A DNA stretch of 64,000 bases from Owenweeksia sp964619125 (GCA_964619125.1 CAZUCA010000003.1:22966-86965); one strand, 5' to 3'. Shown: positions 8,753 through 17,954, counted from the first letter of the stretch. Made by a program: numbers and translations. Notes: a model not told the origin generated them from the letters alone.

Positions 8753-10336
8753 ATGATGATGAGAGAGGTAGCTTTTAGTCTTTGCATTTTTGGCCTTTGC
8801 TTCGGTTTAGAGGCACAAAAAGTCAGTGTATTTGATGAGGCCGTGGTGGTTCAGGAGAATCTGGAGCCAGTAATTCCACGCCCGGAGCAGGAAAAAATTG
8901 CCAATCAAAGACTTAAGGACCTGGCCGGTCGCAGTGGGCAGAAGCCTAATATTTTGATCTTTCTGGTGGACGACCTCGGTTGGGGTGATATCGGTTGTAA
9001 TGGCGGCGGCATAGCCGTGGGTGCCCCCACTCCCAACGTTGACCGCCTGGCCAGGGAGGGAAAGCGCCTTACCTCCTTTTACTCCACCCCCACTTGCACC
9101 TCCTCACGGGCAGCTATGTTAACCGGTCGTTTACCCATCCGCAGTGGCCTCACCCGTCCCCTCCTAAGTGGCGACAAGGTGAAGACGAACCCATGGGAGG
9201 TGGAAGTATCACAGGCTAAACTCTTATCTGAAGCGGGCTATCAAAGTGCCTTAATCGGCAAGTGGCATATTGGCGAAGGCGAAAATATGCTGCCCCATGA
9301 GGTGGGTTTTGATTACTTCTATGGATTACCCGCAGTACAATCTGATTACACTCAGTTTTTGGTGGAAAGGCAGTATTCCGATATGATCAATAACCAGGAT
9401 TTGCACGAAAAAGCCTTTCAGATGCAACCGGAGGGCTTGATAAAAGGCCGTAAAGGGGGCAACAGAGAAGTGGGCTTTGTTATTGAAAACCTGGCCGATA
9501 TGCGGCAGGTAGATCAGAAGCTCAAGCAGGAATCGATCAGCTTTATTCGGGAAAATGCCGGTGAAAATCCCTTCTTCCTGGTTCACTCCTTTACCGCTAT
9601 TCATAATGACACCTATTGTGCCGAAGAATATATCGGGCAAAGCCCGGCCGCCATGCCCGTTAAGGATGCTATAGTGGAAATGGACGCCATTGTAGGAGAA
9701 ATTATGCAGGTGCTTGAGGAAACGGGAGCCCTGGAAAATACCCTGGTGATATTTACCTCTGACAATGGTGCCAACGAAGATGTATTTCCCGATGCGGGCT
9801 ATCATCCCTGGAGGGGAGGAAAAGGCACTACCTGGGAAGGTGGTGTTAGAGTACCTGGCATCGCTTACTGGAAAGGTATGATTGAGCCCGGGCAGGAAAG
9901 TAACGGGCTGATGGATCTCACCGACGTTTATATGGTTTCATTGCGGCTGGGTGGGGTACTGGATAAGCTGCCCGACGACCTCTACTTTGATGGTATTGAT
10001 CAGACCGCATTTCTGCTGGCCAAAGACGGATTGTCTAAGCGGCAATGCGTCTTTCTTTGGAATTCTACCGATTTCTGCGCCCTGCGCTGGAAAGACTATA
10101 AGGTACACTTCCAGGTCTTTCAAACCGAGGCCAAGCGCCGTAACATCGATGCTTCGCTCCTAAACCGGGTCGGCACGGCACCCTGGGTATTCAACCTCAA
10201 TGTAGACCCCAAGGAGATGGCCAGTGAGGGCCACCGCTATTTTGAATGGGGCATGCCTGCCGTCATTGCCTTCCAAAAGAGGCACCTGGCTAGCATGAAG
10301 AAGTATCCCAATACCGATTTGGGCTTGGGGTTTTAA
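8753..10336 (+). CDS. Exported sulfatase, type I (Cys, atypical C-T-S-S-R motif)
   Basis: Sulfatase 3, 527 residues. The signal peptide (about 1-22) ends G-L-E-A-Q and is followed by a linker of about 40 residues before P-N-I-L-I-F-L-V-D-D-L-G-W-G-D. The maturation motif is C-T-S-S-R (Cys 115), followed by A-A-M-L-T-G-R; Ser replaces the usual Pro/Ala at the third position. G-K-W-H-I-G, S-D-N-G-A-N and W-R-G-G-K-G-T-T-W-E-G-G-V-R-V-P match the sulfatase fold. It belongs to a different branch from sulfatases 2 and 4. The first codons are ATG ATG ATG, so the exact start is uncertain by two residues. It is part of the same plus-strand run of sulfatases. Confidence 0.92.
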   Translation: MMMREVAFSLCIFGLCFGLEAQKVSVFDEAVVVQENLEPVIPRPEQEKIANQRLKDLAGRSGQKPNILIFLVDDLGWGDIGCNGGGIAVGAPTPNVDRLAREGKRLTSFYSTPTCTSSRAAMLTGRLPIRSGLTRPLLSGDKVKTNPWEVEVSQAKLLSEAGYQSALIGKWHIGEGENMLPHEVGFDYFYGLPAVQSDYTQFLVERQYSDMINNQDLHEKAFQMQPEGLIKGRKGGNREVGFVIENLADMRQVDQKLKQESISFIRENAGENPFFLVHSFTAIHNDTYCAEEYIGQSPAAMPVKDAIVEMDAIVGEIMQVLEETGALENTLVIFTSDNGANEDVFPDAGYHPWRGGKGTTWEGGVRVPGIAYWKGMIEPGQESNGLMDLTDVYMVSLRLGGVLDKLPDDLYFDGIDQTAFLLAKDGLSKRQCVFLWNSTDFCALRWKDYKVHFQVFQTEAKRRNIDASLLNRVGTAPWVFNLNVDPKEMASEGHRYFEWGMPAVIAFQKRHLASMKKYPNTDLGLGF

Positions 10337-10425
10337 GTCAACTTTTAGAAAAAATACCAGGGATTTCCTCCCGAGGCAAACTAATTACAAGAGAAATTTT
10401 CCTCTACAAAAGTAAAACTTAAGCA

Positions 10426-11994
10426 ATGGCAGATGCACTATTAAAATACCCATTAAAAATACCTGTGTTGGTATTAATACTTTTTAGCTCAACTCTTCTT
10501 TGGAGCCAGTCAGAGGACAAGCCCAATATCCTAATAATCTTCCCCGATGATGTTGGTTGGAGCAATTTGAGTGCCTATGGGAATGGGGTAATGGGGTATA
10601 CCACCCCCAATATCGACCGGATAGCAGAAGAGGGAGTCCTTTTTACTGAGCACTATGCTCAACCCTCATGTACGGCCGGGCGGGCCGCCCTGATTACCGG
10701 CCAATATCCTATTCGCAGTGGTATGACCACCGTAGGACGACCCGGAGCTGAATTGGGCTTGAAAAAAGAAACCCCCACTTTGGCTGAAGTACTGAAGAAG
10801 CAGGGATATGCTACCGGTCAGTTCGGTAAAAATCACCTGGGCGACCGCAACGAGCATCTGCCTACCGTGCACGGATTCGATGAATTTTTTGGCAATCTCT
10901 ACCACCTGAACACCCAGGAGGAGTTTGAACAAAAAGATTACCCGCAGAATCCCGGGTATCTCGAAAAGCATGGAACCCGGGGGGTATTGCACACCTGGGC
11001 CACCGATGAAGTAGATAACACGGAAGATCCCCGCTTTGGAAAAGTAGGAAAACAGAAGATTGAGGATACGGGCCAGTTGTCTCGGAAGCGAATGGAAACC
11101 ATTGACGAGGAGTTCAAAGAAGCCATGATGGACTTTATTGCCAGGGCCCAGGAAGACGACAAACCATTTTTTGCCTGGTTCAACCCCAGCCGGATGCACA
11201 TGTTTACACACCTTAAGCCTGAGAGCCGCTATCTGGCATTACCCTACACCACCGAGCACGATTTTTATGGCAGTGGCATGATCGAACACGATAGGTTGGT
11301 TGGGGAAATTTTGGATCAACTGGAGGAAATGGGCTTGCTCGAAAACACCATTGTCATTTATTCAACCGACAACGGCCCGGAACACAGCGCCCGCACGCAT
11401 GGGGGGACCACCCCCTTTAGAGGAGAGAAAATGACCACCTATGAGGGAGGAGTGCGCGTACCCATGCTGGCCATGTGGAACGGCCATATTCCGGCAGGAA
11501 AAGTACTCAGGGGTATGCAGGCCCATATGGACATCTTCACCACTTTGGCGGCTGCCGCCGGTGTGCCCGATGTGGCCGAAAAAATGCGGGACGAACGAGA
11601 TCAGTACATTGATGGGGTTAACAACCTCAATTACTGGCTTGGCAAATCGGAATCATCCAATCGCAACACATTCATATACTATCATGAGTCTGACATACGG
11701 GCCGTGCGTGTAAATCAATGGAAATTACACTTTGAGACCAGTGAGAACTACTATGCTCCCTACGTCAAGCAGAAGTTTCCGATCATGTACAACATTCACT
11801 TCGATCCCTACGAGAGTTTTGACAACCTCACCGACCGATCCGATATGTTGCAGCGCAAGCAGTTTATAAACGAACCCATGCAGGAATTGCTGGCCGAACA
11901 TATCGAATCGCTGGTGGAATACCCACCAGTGCAGAAGGCAGCAAGCTTTGACTTCTCACAGCTAATAAAGGAATTAAGCCAGGGGAAACAATAA
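10426..11994 (+). CDS. Exported sulfatase, type I (Cys, C-T-A-G-R motif), paralogue of sulfatase 2
   Basis: Sulfatase 4, 522 residues. The signal peptide (1-28) ends L-W-S-Q. D-K-P-N-I-L-I-I-F-P-D-D-V-G-W gives the metal-binding Asp pair, and the maturation motif is C-T-A-G-R (Cys 82) with A-A-L-I-T-G-Q after it. The blocks G-K-N-H-L-G-D-R-N-E-H-L-P-T and D-N-G-P-E-H match sulfatase 2 almost residue for residue. It is separated from sulfatase 3 by 89 bases that hold no gene. With the FGE upstream it should be matured to the formylglycine form; substrate unknown. Confidence 0.93.
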   Translation: MADALLKYPLKIPVLVLILFSSTLLWSQSEDKPNILIIFPDDVGWSNLSAYGNGVMGYTTPNIDRIAEEGVLFTEHYAQPSCTAGRAALITGQYPIRSGMTTVGRPGAELGLKKETPTLAEVLKKQGYATGQFGKNHLGDRNEHLPTVHGFDEFFGNLYHLNTQEEFEQKDYPQNPGYLEKHGTRGVLHTWATDEVDNTEDPRFGKVGKQKIEDTGQLSRKRMETIDEEFKEAMMDFIARAQEDDKPFFAWFNPSRMHMFTHLKPESRYLALPYTTEHDFYGSGMIEHDRLVGEILDQLEEMGLLENTIVIYSTDNGPEHSARTHGGTTPFRGEKMTTYEGGVRVPMLAMWNGHIPAGKVLRGMQAHMDIFTTLAAAAGVPDVAEKMRDERDQYIDGVNNLNYWLGKSESSNRNTFIYYHESDIRAVRVNQWKLHFETSENYYAPYVKQKFPIMYNIHFDPYESFDNLTDRSDMLQRKQFINEPMQELLAEHIESLVEYPPVQKAASFDFSQLIKELSQGKQ

Positions 11995-12067
11995 GATACT
12001 GGCTGCCCATAATTGTGTTTTAACACCGGGAGGAAAGCTGTTTAGGATAACCAAAGCAACCTATTAT

Positions 12068-12865
12068 ATGAAAATTAGAATCTTCTCCTATTATCTCATA
12101 GGCATAATGCTATGGCTGAGCCCGGAACTCTTTGCCCAATCTGATGCCGATAAACTGGCCCAGGCCCTGCAAAACCCGGTGGCCAGTCTGATCAGCCTGC
12201 CCTTTCAGGGAAATTTTGACTATGGTATCGGCCCCAGCGATGGCAGTAGGATGACCTTAAATATTCAGCCGGTAATTCCCATTAGCATTGGTGAAGACTG
12301 GAACCTGATAGGGCGGGTAATTTTGCCCATCATTGCCCAGGAAGATGTTTACGGAGAAAGCGGCTCCCAGTCGGGGCTCAGCGATGCGGTGGTCAGTGCC
12401 TTTTTCTCCCCTAAGGAACCCACTTCCGGGGGCTTGATCTGGGGAGTGGGTCCGGTTTTATTGCTTCCCACCGCCACCGATGAATTACTAGGCACCGAAA
12501 AATTCGGTATCGGCCCCACCGCGGTAGTGTTGACCCAGCTTTCGGGCTTTACCCTGGGGGCTCTGGTAAACCACATTTTCTCGGTAGCTGGCGCTGACGA
12601 CCGGGCGGATGTGAACACTACTTTTTTACAACCCTTTGTGGCCCGCAACTTCAGTGGTGGTTATGCCCTTAGCTTAAACACGGAGTACAGCCACAACTGG
12701 GAAGCAGAGGCCGGCAGTGGTACCCTTCACTTAGTAGGTTCCAAGGTATTTTCCATTGGCAAGCAGGCGGCTCAGTTTGGCTTGGGTCCGCGCTTTCCTT
12801 ATGGCGATGCCAATACTGCCGACTGGGGCTTCAGAGCCCAATTGGTGCTGCTCTTTCCCAAATAA
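12068..12865 (+). CDS. Outer-membrane barrel protein of the 'transporter/neuromedin-U-like' type
   Basis: 265 residues. The signal peptide (1-24) ends E-L-F-A-Q. The mature part consists of short amphipathic strands with phrases typical of proteins annotated as outer-membrane transporter or neuromedin-U-like in Bacteroidota and Proteobacteria: Q-P-V-I-P-I-S-I, L-S-D-A-V-V-S-A-F-F-S-P and G-V-G-P-V-L-L-L-P-T-A-T-D. These proteins are predicted barrels with no established function. It starts 73 bases after sulfatase 4 and 35 bases before the Omp85-like gene, so it could belong to either group. Confidence 0.7.
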   Translation: MKIRIFSYYLIGIMLWLSPELFAQSDADKLAQALQNPVASLISLPFQGNFDYGIGPSDGSRMTLNIQPVIPISIGEDWNLIGRVILPIIAQEDVYGESGSQSGLSDAVVSAFFSPKEPTSGGLIWGVGPVLLLPTATDELLGTEKFGIGPTAVVLTQLSGFTLGALVNHIFSVAGADDRADVNTTFLQPFVARNFSGGYALSLNTEYSHNWEAEAGSGTLHLVGSKVFSIGKQAAQFGLGPRFPYGDANTADWGFRAQLVLLFPK

Positions 12866-12900
12866 GCAAAACAAGATGCTCAGAAGTAGCAATAAAGCCC

Positions 12901-14055
12901 ATGACAGGAGTGCAAAATGGAATAAGTAAAATTGGAATCGGCTACAAACTCCTGTTGATAAGCCTTATAAACCTTTTTTCAGTTTCGGCACAGAAAAATG
13001 ACTTTTCCTTCCGCGATACACTCGACGGTCAGTTTGACCTAAGCAGCTTTCTGGCCGATGCCAATGGCTTTGTTCCCCTGCCCCAACTCATCACCGAACC
13101 GGCCCTGGGGAATTTCGGTCTAGCCCTGGCGCCGGTATTTATCAAACCCAATAAGCATCAGAGTCCGGGTGAGTATACCCCACCCGACATTACCGCTGCC
13201 CTGGCTGGTTTTACGGTCAATAACAGCTGGTTGTTGGGTGCCGCCCGGCTGGCGGCCCTCCCCCGCCTTAAACTTAAATACAGCCTGCTGACTTCCTATG
13301 CCTCGCTCAATCTTGACTATTACCGCGAGATCGCCAATCTGGGTGAACGAAGCTATTCCTTCAATTTCCGCACCGTGCCGCTTTTCTTTTCCCTGAGCCG
13401 GCAAATTGGCCAAAGCAAGCTTTACCTGGGCTTACAGTACCTGATGATCTGGACGCGGGTAAAACCCAATTTTGAGCGGGAGGATATCCCCGATTTTGTG
13501 GAAGATCAGGCCCTGCACACCTTTCAAAGTGCCCCCGGGGTATTCTTTGAGTACGATGGGCGCGACAATATTTTCACCCCCGATCGGGGAAGCTTTTTAC
13601 GACTGGTATATCGCCTCAATGACGAATGGACTGGTAGTGATTTCAGCTATCAGAATATCGACTTTTGGCTGCTACAGTACTGGCCCATCGGTAGGTATTG
13701 GGTTAGCGGATTAAAATTCGAAACCCAACAGCAAATTGGTGATGCCCCTTTTTACCTGGAACCAGGCCTCAATATGCGTGGGGTACCCACCGCCCGCTAC
13801 CAGGGTACTTCCACCTACCTGCTGGCCACCGAACAGCGCTACGATTTTAACCTGCGTTGGAGTGCTATCGCTTTTAGCGGACTGGCCAAGGCGCTTTCAG
13901 GGCAGCAATCGTTCGGAGCTGCTGATTGGATCTATAATTACGGCGGTGGCTTTCGCTACCTGATGGCCCGTAAGTTTAAAATGCGAGCCGGCGTGGATAT
14001 AGCCCTGTCTAACCAGGATTTGGGCTATTACCTCGTCGTTGGCAGCTACTGGTAA
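12901..14055 (+). CDS. Omp85-like outer-membrane barrel without POTRA domains
   Basis: 384 residues. The signal peptide (about 1-31) ends S-V-S-A-Q. The C-terminal two thirds resemble the barrel of the BamA/TamA superfamily: F-F-E-Y-D-G-R-D-N-I-F-T-P-D-R-G-S-F, a strand-rich centre, N-M-R-G-V-P-T-A-R-Y-Q-G corresponding to the conserved V-R-G-Y/F loop, and T-E-Q-R-Y-D-F-N. There is no room for POTRA repeats N-terminal to the barrel, so it is of the barrel-only type. A role in protein insertion is unlikely without POTRA domains; such proteins may move lipids or small polypeptides, but function is unknown. Confidence 0.75.
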   Translation: MTGVQNGISKIGIGYKLLLISLINLFSVSAQKNDFSFRDTLDGQFDLSSFLADANGFVPLPQLITEPALGNFGLALAPVFIKPNKHQSPGEYTPPDITAALAGFTVNNSWLLGAARLAALPRLKLKYSLLTSYASLNLDYYREIANLGERSYSFNFRTVPLFFSLSRQIGQSKLYLGLQYLMIWTRVKPNFEREDIPDFVEDQALHTFQSAPGVFFEYDGRDNIFTPDRGSFLRLVYRLNDEWTGSDFSYQNIDFWLLQYWPIGRYWVSGLKFETQQQIGDAPFYLEPGLNMRGVPTARYQGTSTYLLATEQRYDFNLRWSAIAFSGLAKALSGQQSFGAADWIYNYGGGFRYLMARKFKMRAGVDIALSNQDLGYYLVVGSYW

Positions 14056-14102
14056 GTCTTTAATTCTAAGTCTGGCAATCGCAGTAAAACCTCAATACAA
14101 CC

Positions 14103-14810
14103 ATGCGAAAAATACTAATTATTCTGCCCCTCCTTTTATTGTCGGCCTCTGCCCTGCAAGCACAGATCCTTATTTCCCTGTTACTCGGTGACAAGCTCAA
14201 TTCCGAAAAGCTGGAGTTTGGCTTGGATGGTGGTCTGGCAGTGGTCAATACCTCCGATCGGGAAGCTTCACATGCGCGCCTGGCCCTGAATCTGGGTTTT
14301 TACTTTGACTTTCAACTCAGTGAGCATTGGTATCTCCATACCGGCTGCATTGTAAAATCACCGGCCGGCACCCGCTTTCTCGATCCCTACCCGCTGGGAA
14401 TCGCAGATCTCGACGCCATGCTGTCTTCTGCCAGTGTTACCCGCAAGCTGCGCTACTTTCATGTGCCCGCCCTGATGCGTTATCGCTTCCGCAATTTTGT
14501 TTTTATGGAAGCCGGTCCGCAAATCGGCCTGATGAACAAAGCAGTTGATCAGTTTTATGTAGATATCCAGCGCGAAAATGATCTGGTTTACACCAACAAA
14601 ATCAGGGATCAATACAATGCCATTGATTTCGGGTTTACCGGCGGTCTGGGATATAAACTATTGCAGGGAGAAGGTATTGCCCTGGGGCTACGCTACTACC
14701 TTGGCCTGAGCGACCTGCTAAAGGAAAATAGTGGCAATGCGGTGCAAAACCGCATCCTTTACCTCTACACCAGCATCCCCATTGGGGCAGCAAATACCAA
14801 TGATCCATAA
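14103..14810 (+). CDS. PorT-like outer-membrane beta-barrel protein
   Basis: 235 residues. The signal peptide (1-20) ends L-Q-A-Q. The body looks like the eight-stranded barrels common in Bacteroidota (PorT/OmpA-barrel type), with G-L-D-G-G-L-A-V-V-N, G-F-Y-F-D-F-Q-L-S-E-H-W-Y-L, Y-F-H-V-P-A-L-M-R-Y-R-F and F-M-E-A-G-P-Q-I-G as strand pairs. The next gene starts two bases after its stop, so the two are translationally close. Specific function is not recognisable. Confidence 0.7.
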   Translation: MRKILIILPLLLLSASALQAQILISLLLGDKLNSEKLEFGLDGGLAVVNTSDREASHARLALNLGFYFDFQLSEHWYLHTGCIVKSPAGTRFLDPYPLGIADLDAMLSSASVTRKLRYFHVPALMRYRFRNFVFMEAGPQIGLMNKAVDQFYVDIQRENDLVYTNKIRDQYNAIDFGFTGGLGYKLLQGEGIALGLRYYLGLSDLLKENSGNAVQNRILYLYTSIPIGAANTNDP

Positions 14811-14812
14811 CA

Positions 14813-15835
14813 ATGAGACCCTTAAGACACTTCGCTATTGGAATAGTGCTGCTAACCAGCATTTTCCCCTCCTACTCCCAAAAAGTGGATCCTGCCATCG
14901 GGCCCGCCTATGAGAGGCTCTACGATAGTATTACTACCATGGAATACCACTACCTCTTCCCTTTTCTGGGCAAACAGGCCTATCAGCGCGGCTACGACCT
15001 CCCCTATGCCTGGGGCGCCGGCCTGGTGTATTTTACCCAGCAGCAACAGATCTTAATCGACAGGGTATTGATAGGCCTTAACGGCGGCAGGAAAGCAGAT
15101 CTTAGCAATTTCATTGTCTTCGGTCCAACTATAGCTACTACCCATGCGGTAACCTTCAGGCCTGATCTGTGGGTCTTGCCTTTTCTCAATCTCTATGGGG
15201 TAATTGGTGGCGGCACCACCACCACTGAGGTTACTCTTCTGGAGCCCCTAGGATTTGAAACCAGCCAGCGCTTTGAGGCTCAAAGTTTTGGGCTGGGTGC
15301 CACCCTCACCGGTGCCTGGGGGCCGTTAATCATAATCTGGGACAACAACTACAACTTTGCCGAAGTGGAAGTGCTGGTAGAGCCGGTACCGGCCTTCAAT
15401 AGTAGTCTTCGCCTGGCGCACAACTTCCGGGATCCCAACCATCCCCAAAAGATGCTCACCTTTTGGGCGGGCGCTTTTTATCAGAATATTCAAAGTGATA
15501 CCAAAGGCAGTATTGCCATTAGCGAAATTTTCCCCAGCGTGGGCAGTGGCGACAATATTGAAAGCCTGCGGGAGTGGGCGGCAGAGCTCCCACTTGCCCA
15601 GCGGCTGGTGGCCAACCAGATCATCGATAAGTTGGAAGACTACGGCAATAACAACGATGTTGGCAATGCACAAATTGACTATGAGCTGCAAAAGAAAGTG
15701 GCGGCGCCCCTAAACCTGATCGTTGGGGCCCAATACCAGTTTAATAAGCGCTGGATGCTGCGCACCGAACTGGGCGTGTTTGGCAAACGTAGCCAGTTCC
15801 TGCTTAATTTAAACTACCGTTTTCCCGGTTTTTAG
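14813..15835 (+). CDS. Predicted outer-membrane protein, function unknown
   Basis: 340 residues. The signal peptide (1-22) ends S-Y-S-Q. The middle and end show barrel-like strands (Y-A-W-G-A-G-L-V-Y-F, W-V-L-P-F-L-N-L-Y-G-V-I-G-G, R-W-M-L-R-T-E-L-G-V-F-G, L-N-L-N-Y-R-F-P-G-F), with a polar helical insertion around residues 240-295. The terminal Phe fits an outer-membrane location. It starts two bases after the preceding barrel gene, so co-expression is likely. No family name can be given. Confidence 0.65.
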   Translation: MRPLRHFAIGIVLLTSIFPSYSQKVDPAIGPAYERLYDSITTMEYHYLFPFLGKQAYQRGYDLPYAWGAGLVYFTQQQQILIDRVLIGLNGGRKADLSNFIVFGPTIATTHAVTFRPDLWVLPFLNLYGVIGGGTTTTEVTLLEPLGFETSQRFEAQSFGLGATLTGAWGPLIIIWDNNYNFAEVEVLVEPVPAFNSSLRLAHNFRDPNHPQKMLTFWAGAFYQNIQSDTKGSIAISEIFPSVGSGDNIESLREWAAELPLAQRLVANQIIDKLEDYGNNNDVGNAQIDYELQKKVAAPLNLIVGAQYQFNKRWMLRTELGVFGKRSQFLLNLNYRFPGF

Positions 15836-15902
15836 GCTTTGTAAAACAGGCTTGACAGCCGCAGATATTTCAGAACTAATTACCTTGTAATCAATAATTA
15901 AC

Positions 15903-15924
15903 AAGATAGATAAAAGCCTATCTT
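15903..15924. promoter_or_regulatory. Inverted repeat upstream of the aquaporin gene
   Basis: AAGATAG at 15903-15909 and CTATCTT at 15918-15924 are perfectly complementary with an 8-base loop, in AT-rich DNA 45 bases before the aquaporin start. It could be an operator or a leader hairpin. There is no T-run suitable for a terminator. Confidence 0.3.
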
Positions 15925-15969
15925 TAATAAAAACCTCTGCCAATTTTAAACCATATAAAAATCCTAATT

Positions 15970-16662
15970 ATGAAAAAGTTACTTGCAGAATTAATGGGCA
16001 CTTTCTGGCTGGTGTTCGGTGGTTGTGGTAGTGCCATTTTAGCGGCGGGTTTCCCCGAATTAGGGATCGGATTCGTGGGGGTATCCCTCGCTTTTGGTCT
16101 TACCGTGATGTCGATGGTGTATGCTATAGGCCATATCTCGGGCTGTCATCTCAATCCGGCGGTAAGCCTGGGTCTGGCGGTGGGCGGACGTTTTCCCTGG
16201 CGCGACTTTATCCCTTATGTCATTGCCCAACTGCTGGGTGCCCTGCTTGCGGCCACAGCCTTATATCTCATCGCCTCGGGGCAGAGTGGCTTTGAATTGG
16301 GAGGCTTTGCCGCCAACGGATACGGGGAACACTCCCCTGGTGGCTATTCACTCTCTGCCGCCTTGCTGATGGAAGTAGTGATGACTTTCTTCTTCCTGAT
16401 CATTATTCTGGGCTCCACCTATGAAAAAGCCCCTCCCGGCTTTGCCGGCTTAGCGGTGGGTCTTTGCCTCACTCTGATTCACCTGGTAAGTATTCCGGTT
16501 ACCAACACCTCGGTAAACCCGGCCCGTAGTACCAGCCAGGCCCTGTTTGTGGGTGATTGGGCCCTGGGACAGCTGTGGCTGTTTTGGGTAGCCCCTTTGA
16601 TAGGGGCCGCCATCGCCGGCCTGGTGTATAAATTTTTACAGAGCGAACCCAAAAGCAGCTGA
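15970..16662 (+). CDS. aqpZ: Aquaporin Z-type water channel
   Basis: 230 residues, six transmembrane segments and the two aquaporin boxes: H-L-N-P-A-V-S-L-G (about residue 58) and S-V-N-P-A-R-S (about 178). The N-terminal stretch L-A-E-L-M-G-T-F-W-L-V-F-G-G-C-G-S-A and Arg after the second box are typical of AqpZ rather than glycerol facilitators, so it conducts water across the inner membrane. The 134-base upstream region is AT-rich and contains an inverted repeat, so it probably has its own promoter. Its stop overlaps the start of the next gene (TGATG). Confidence 0.95.
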   Translation: MKKLLAELMGTFWLVFGGCGSAILAAGFPELGIGFVGVSLAFGLTVMSMVYAIGHISGCHLNPAVSLGLAVGGRFPWRDFIPYVIAQLLGALLAATALYLIASGQSGFELGGFAANGYGEHSPGGYSLSAALLMEVVMTFFFLIIILGSTYEKAPPGFAGLAVGLCLTLIHLVSIPVTNTSVNPARSTSQALFVGDWALGQLWLFWVAPLIGAAIAGLVYKFLQSEPKSS

Positions 16663-17192
16663 TGCGAATATTAATCCTATTATTTTTAATGCTAAACGCT
16701 GGCCAGGGCTGGTCGCAAGTTGAGAAAGAGCTGGCCAACCACCACCGGCTGGCATTAGTATTGGGCCATGCCTATGTGCCCAGGGCCATTAATATTGATG
16801 GCAGCAAAGGCTGGTTGGTACTGGCCAGCTGGGGATTGGACTACGACTATATCCTTTCCGAAAAGTGGCTGCTAGGGCTGCATGCAGATATGATCGCAGA
16901 AAATTTCCGGCTGGAGGAGCATTTTAACGAAAGCAAAGTGATTATTGAGCGCAGCCGCCCCCTGGCGGCGGCGCTCATGTTCTCCTATAAATTAAATGAA
17001 CAATTGGCGATAATGCTTGGGGGTGGTGGTGAATTTGCCAAAGAGGAAAACCTGGCTTTACTGCGGGCAGGACTTGAATACAGCTGGAAGCTGGCCCCCA
17101 GCTGGGAGGTGGGTGCCAGTATCATGAACGACCTCAAGCTCAACACCTATAATTCCTGGACCCTGGGCCTGAGCTTCAGTAAATTTTTATAA
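16662..17192 (+). CDS. Small exported barrel-like protein, unknown
   Basis: 176 residues. The signal peptide (1-19) ends G-W-S-Q. The remainder has about eight potential beta-strands (L-A-L-V-L-G-H-A-Y-V, W-L-L-G-L-H-A-D-M, L-A-I-M-L-G-G-G-G-E-F) ending L-G-L-S-F-S-K-F-L, compatible with a small outer-membrane barrel. The ATG overlaps the aquaporin stop, so translation is coupled. An osmotic role is a guess from this pairing only. Confidence 0.65.
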   Translation: MRILILLFLMLNAGQGWSQVEKELANHHRLALVLGHAYVPRAINIDGSKGWLVLASWGLDYDYILSEKWLLGLHADMIAENFRLEEHFNESKVIIERSRPLAAALMFSYKLNEQLAIMLGGGGEFAKEENLALLRAGLEYSWKLAPSWEVGASIMNDLKLNTYNSWTLGLSFSKFL

Positions 17193-17202
17193 AAAATGGC
17201 AT

Positions 17203-17802
17203 ATGGCAGTTAAAGGCAAACCGATACGATCCATTATGCTGGGCGGAATTTTTTTCCTGCTGCCGCTATTGGCAGCAATCGTCCTATTCGGGCGGGGAAT
17301 AAAATTATTATTGCCACTGGCCCACCAACTGGTAGACTCACTGGGCATAGCTACCCTGTTTGGCGCTGCCACAGTACTGGTGGTTTGTGTTTTACTACTG
17401 TTGATAGTTTGCTACCTCAGTGGCCTGTTACTAACCAGGGGGCTTTTTTCCCGCTGGAATTCATCGGTGGAAGAAAAGCTGTTTCTGTTATTTCCCGGCT
17501 TTCAGATGCTGAAATATCAATTGCTCGATGACGACAACGTCTTTATCCCGGCCAGCTGGAAAGCTGTTCTTTTGGAAGATGACAAAAGCTGGCGTATTGC
17601 CTTTATCACCAATCGTCATGGCGAAATTATAAGCTTATATATTCCTGATGCACCTCGCATTGATGCCGGGGAGCTGCGTTATACCCATGAAAGGGACTGT
17701 AATTATTTACCGGTGACCATGAAGGATGCCATGCGGGCACTGATCAATTTCGGCCACGAGGAAGTGCTGATCAAAAACCTGCCTCAAGCACAGGAACCCT
17801 AA
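17203..17802 (+). CDS. DUF502-like inner-membrane protein
   Basis: 199 residues with two N-terminal hydrophobic helices (about 14-30 and 47-72) and a soluble C-terminal domain. The phrase L-Y-I-P-D-A-P-R-I-D-A-G followed by V-T-M-K-D-A-M-R-A-L-I-N-F-G matches the layout of DUF502 proteins (F-V-P-T-T-P-N-P-T-S-G, then a helix ending in S-G-G). Function of the family is unknown. It starts 10 bases after the preceding gene and may be its operon partner. Confidence 0.7.
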   Translation: MAVKGKPIRSIMLGGIFFLLPLLAAIVLFGRGIKLLLPLAHQLVDSLGIATLFGAATVLVVCVLLLLIVCYLSGLLLTRGLFSRWNSSVEEKLFLLFPGFQMLKYQLLDDDNVFIPASWKAVLLEDDKSWRIAFITNRHGEIISLYIPDAPRIDAGELRYTHERDCNYLPVTMKDAMRALINFGHEEVLIKNLPQAQEP

Positions 17803-17831
17803 AGAATACCCTTAATAAGGCCTGCAGCCCC

Positions 17832-17866
17832 GCCGTTTTAAAAGCTTCTACGGCCGAACTTTTTTT
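17832..17866 (+). terminator. Possible weak rho-independent terminator
   Basis: GCCGT (17832-17836) can pair with ACGGC (17850-17854) across a 13-base loop, followed by seven T at 17860-17866. The stem is short, but the position after the DUF502-like gene and before the LOG gene fits. Confidence 0.33.
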
Positions 17867-17954
17867 AGTGCCGGCGCTTTATTTTTAAAGCCTTTTATAA
17901 TTTAGGCTTCCGGAGTCCCCTCCATTTTCCAACCATCTCCAAAAAAATAGTGCC

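Noticed and set aside
4427..12000. Polysaccharide utilisation locus
   Set aside because: Sulfatases and a hybrid regulator are present, but no SusC/SusD pair and no glycoside hydrolase is in the window, so only a sulfatase locus is called.
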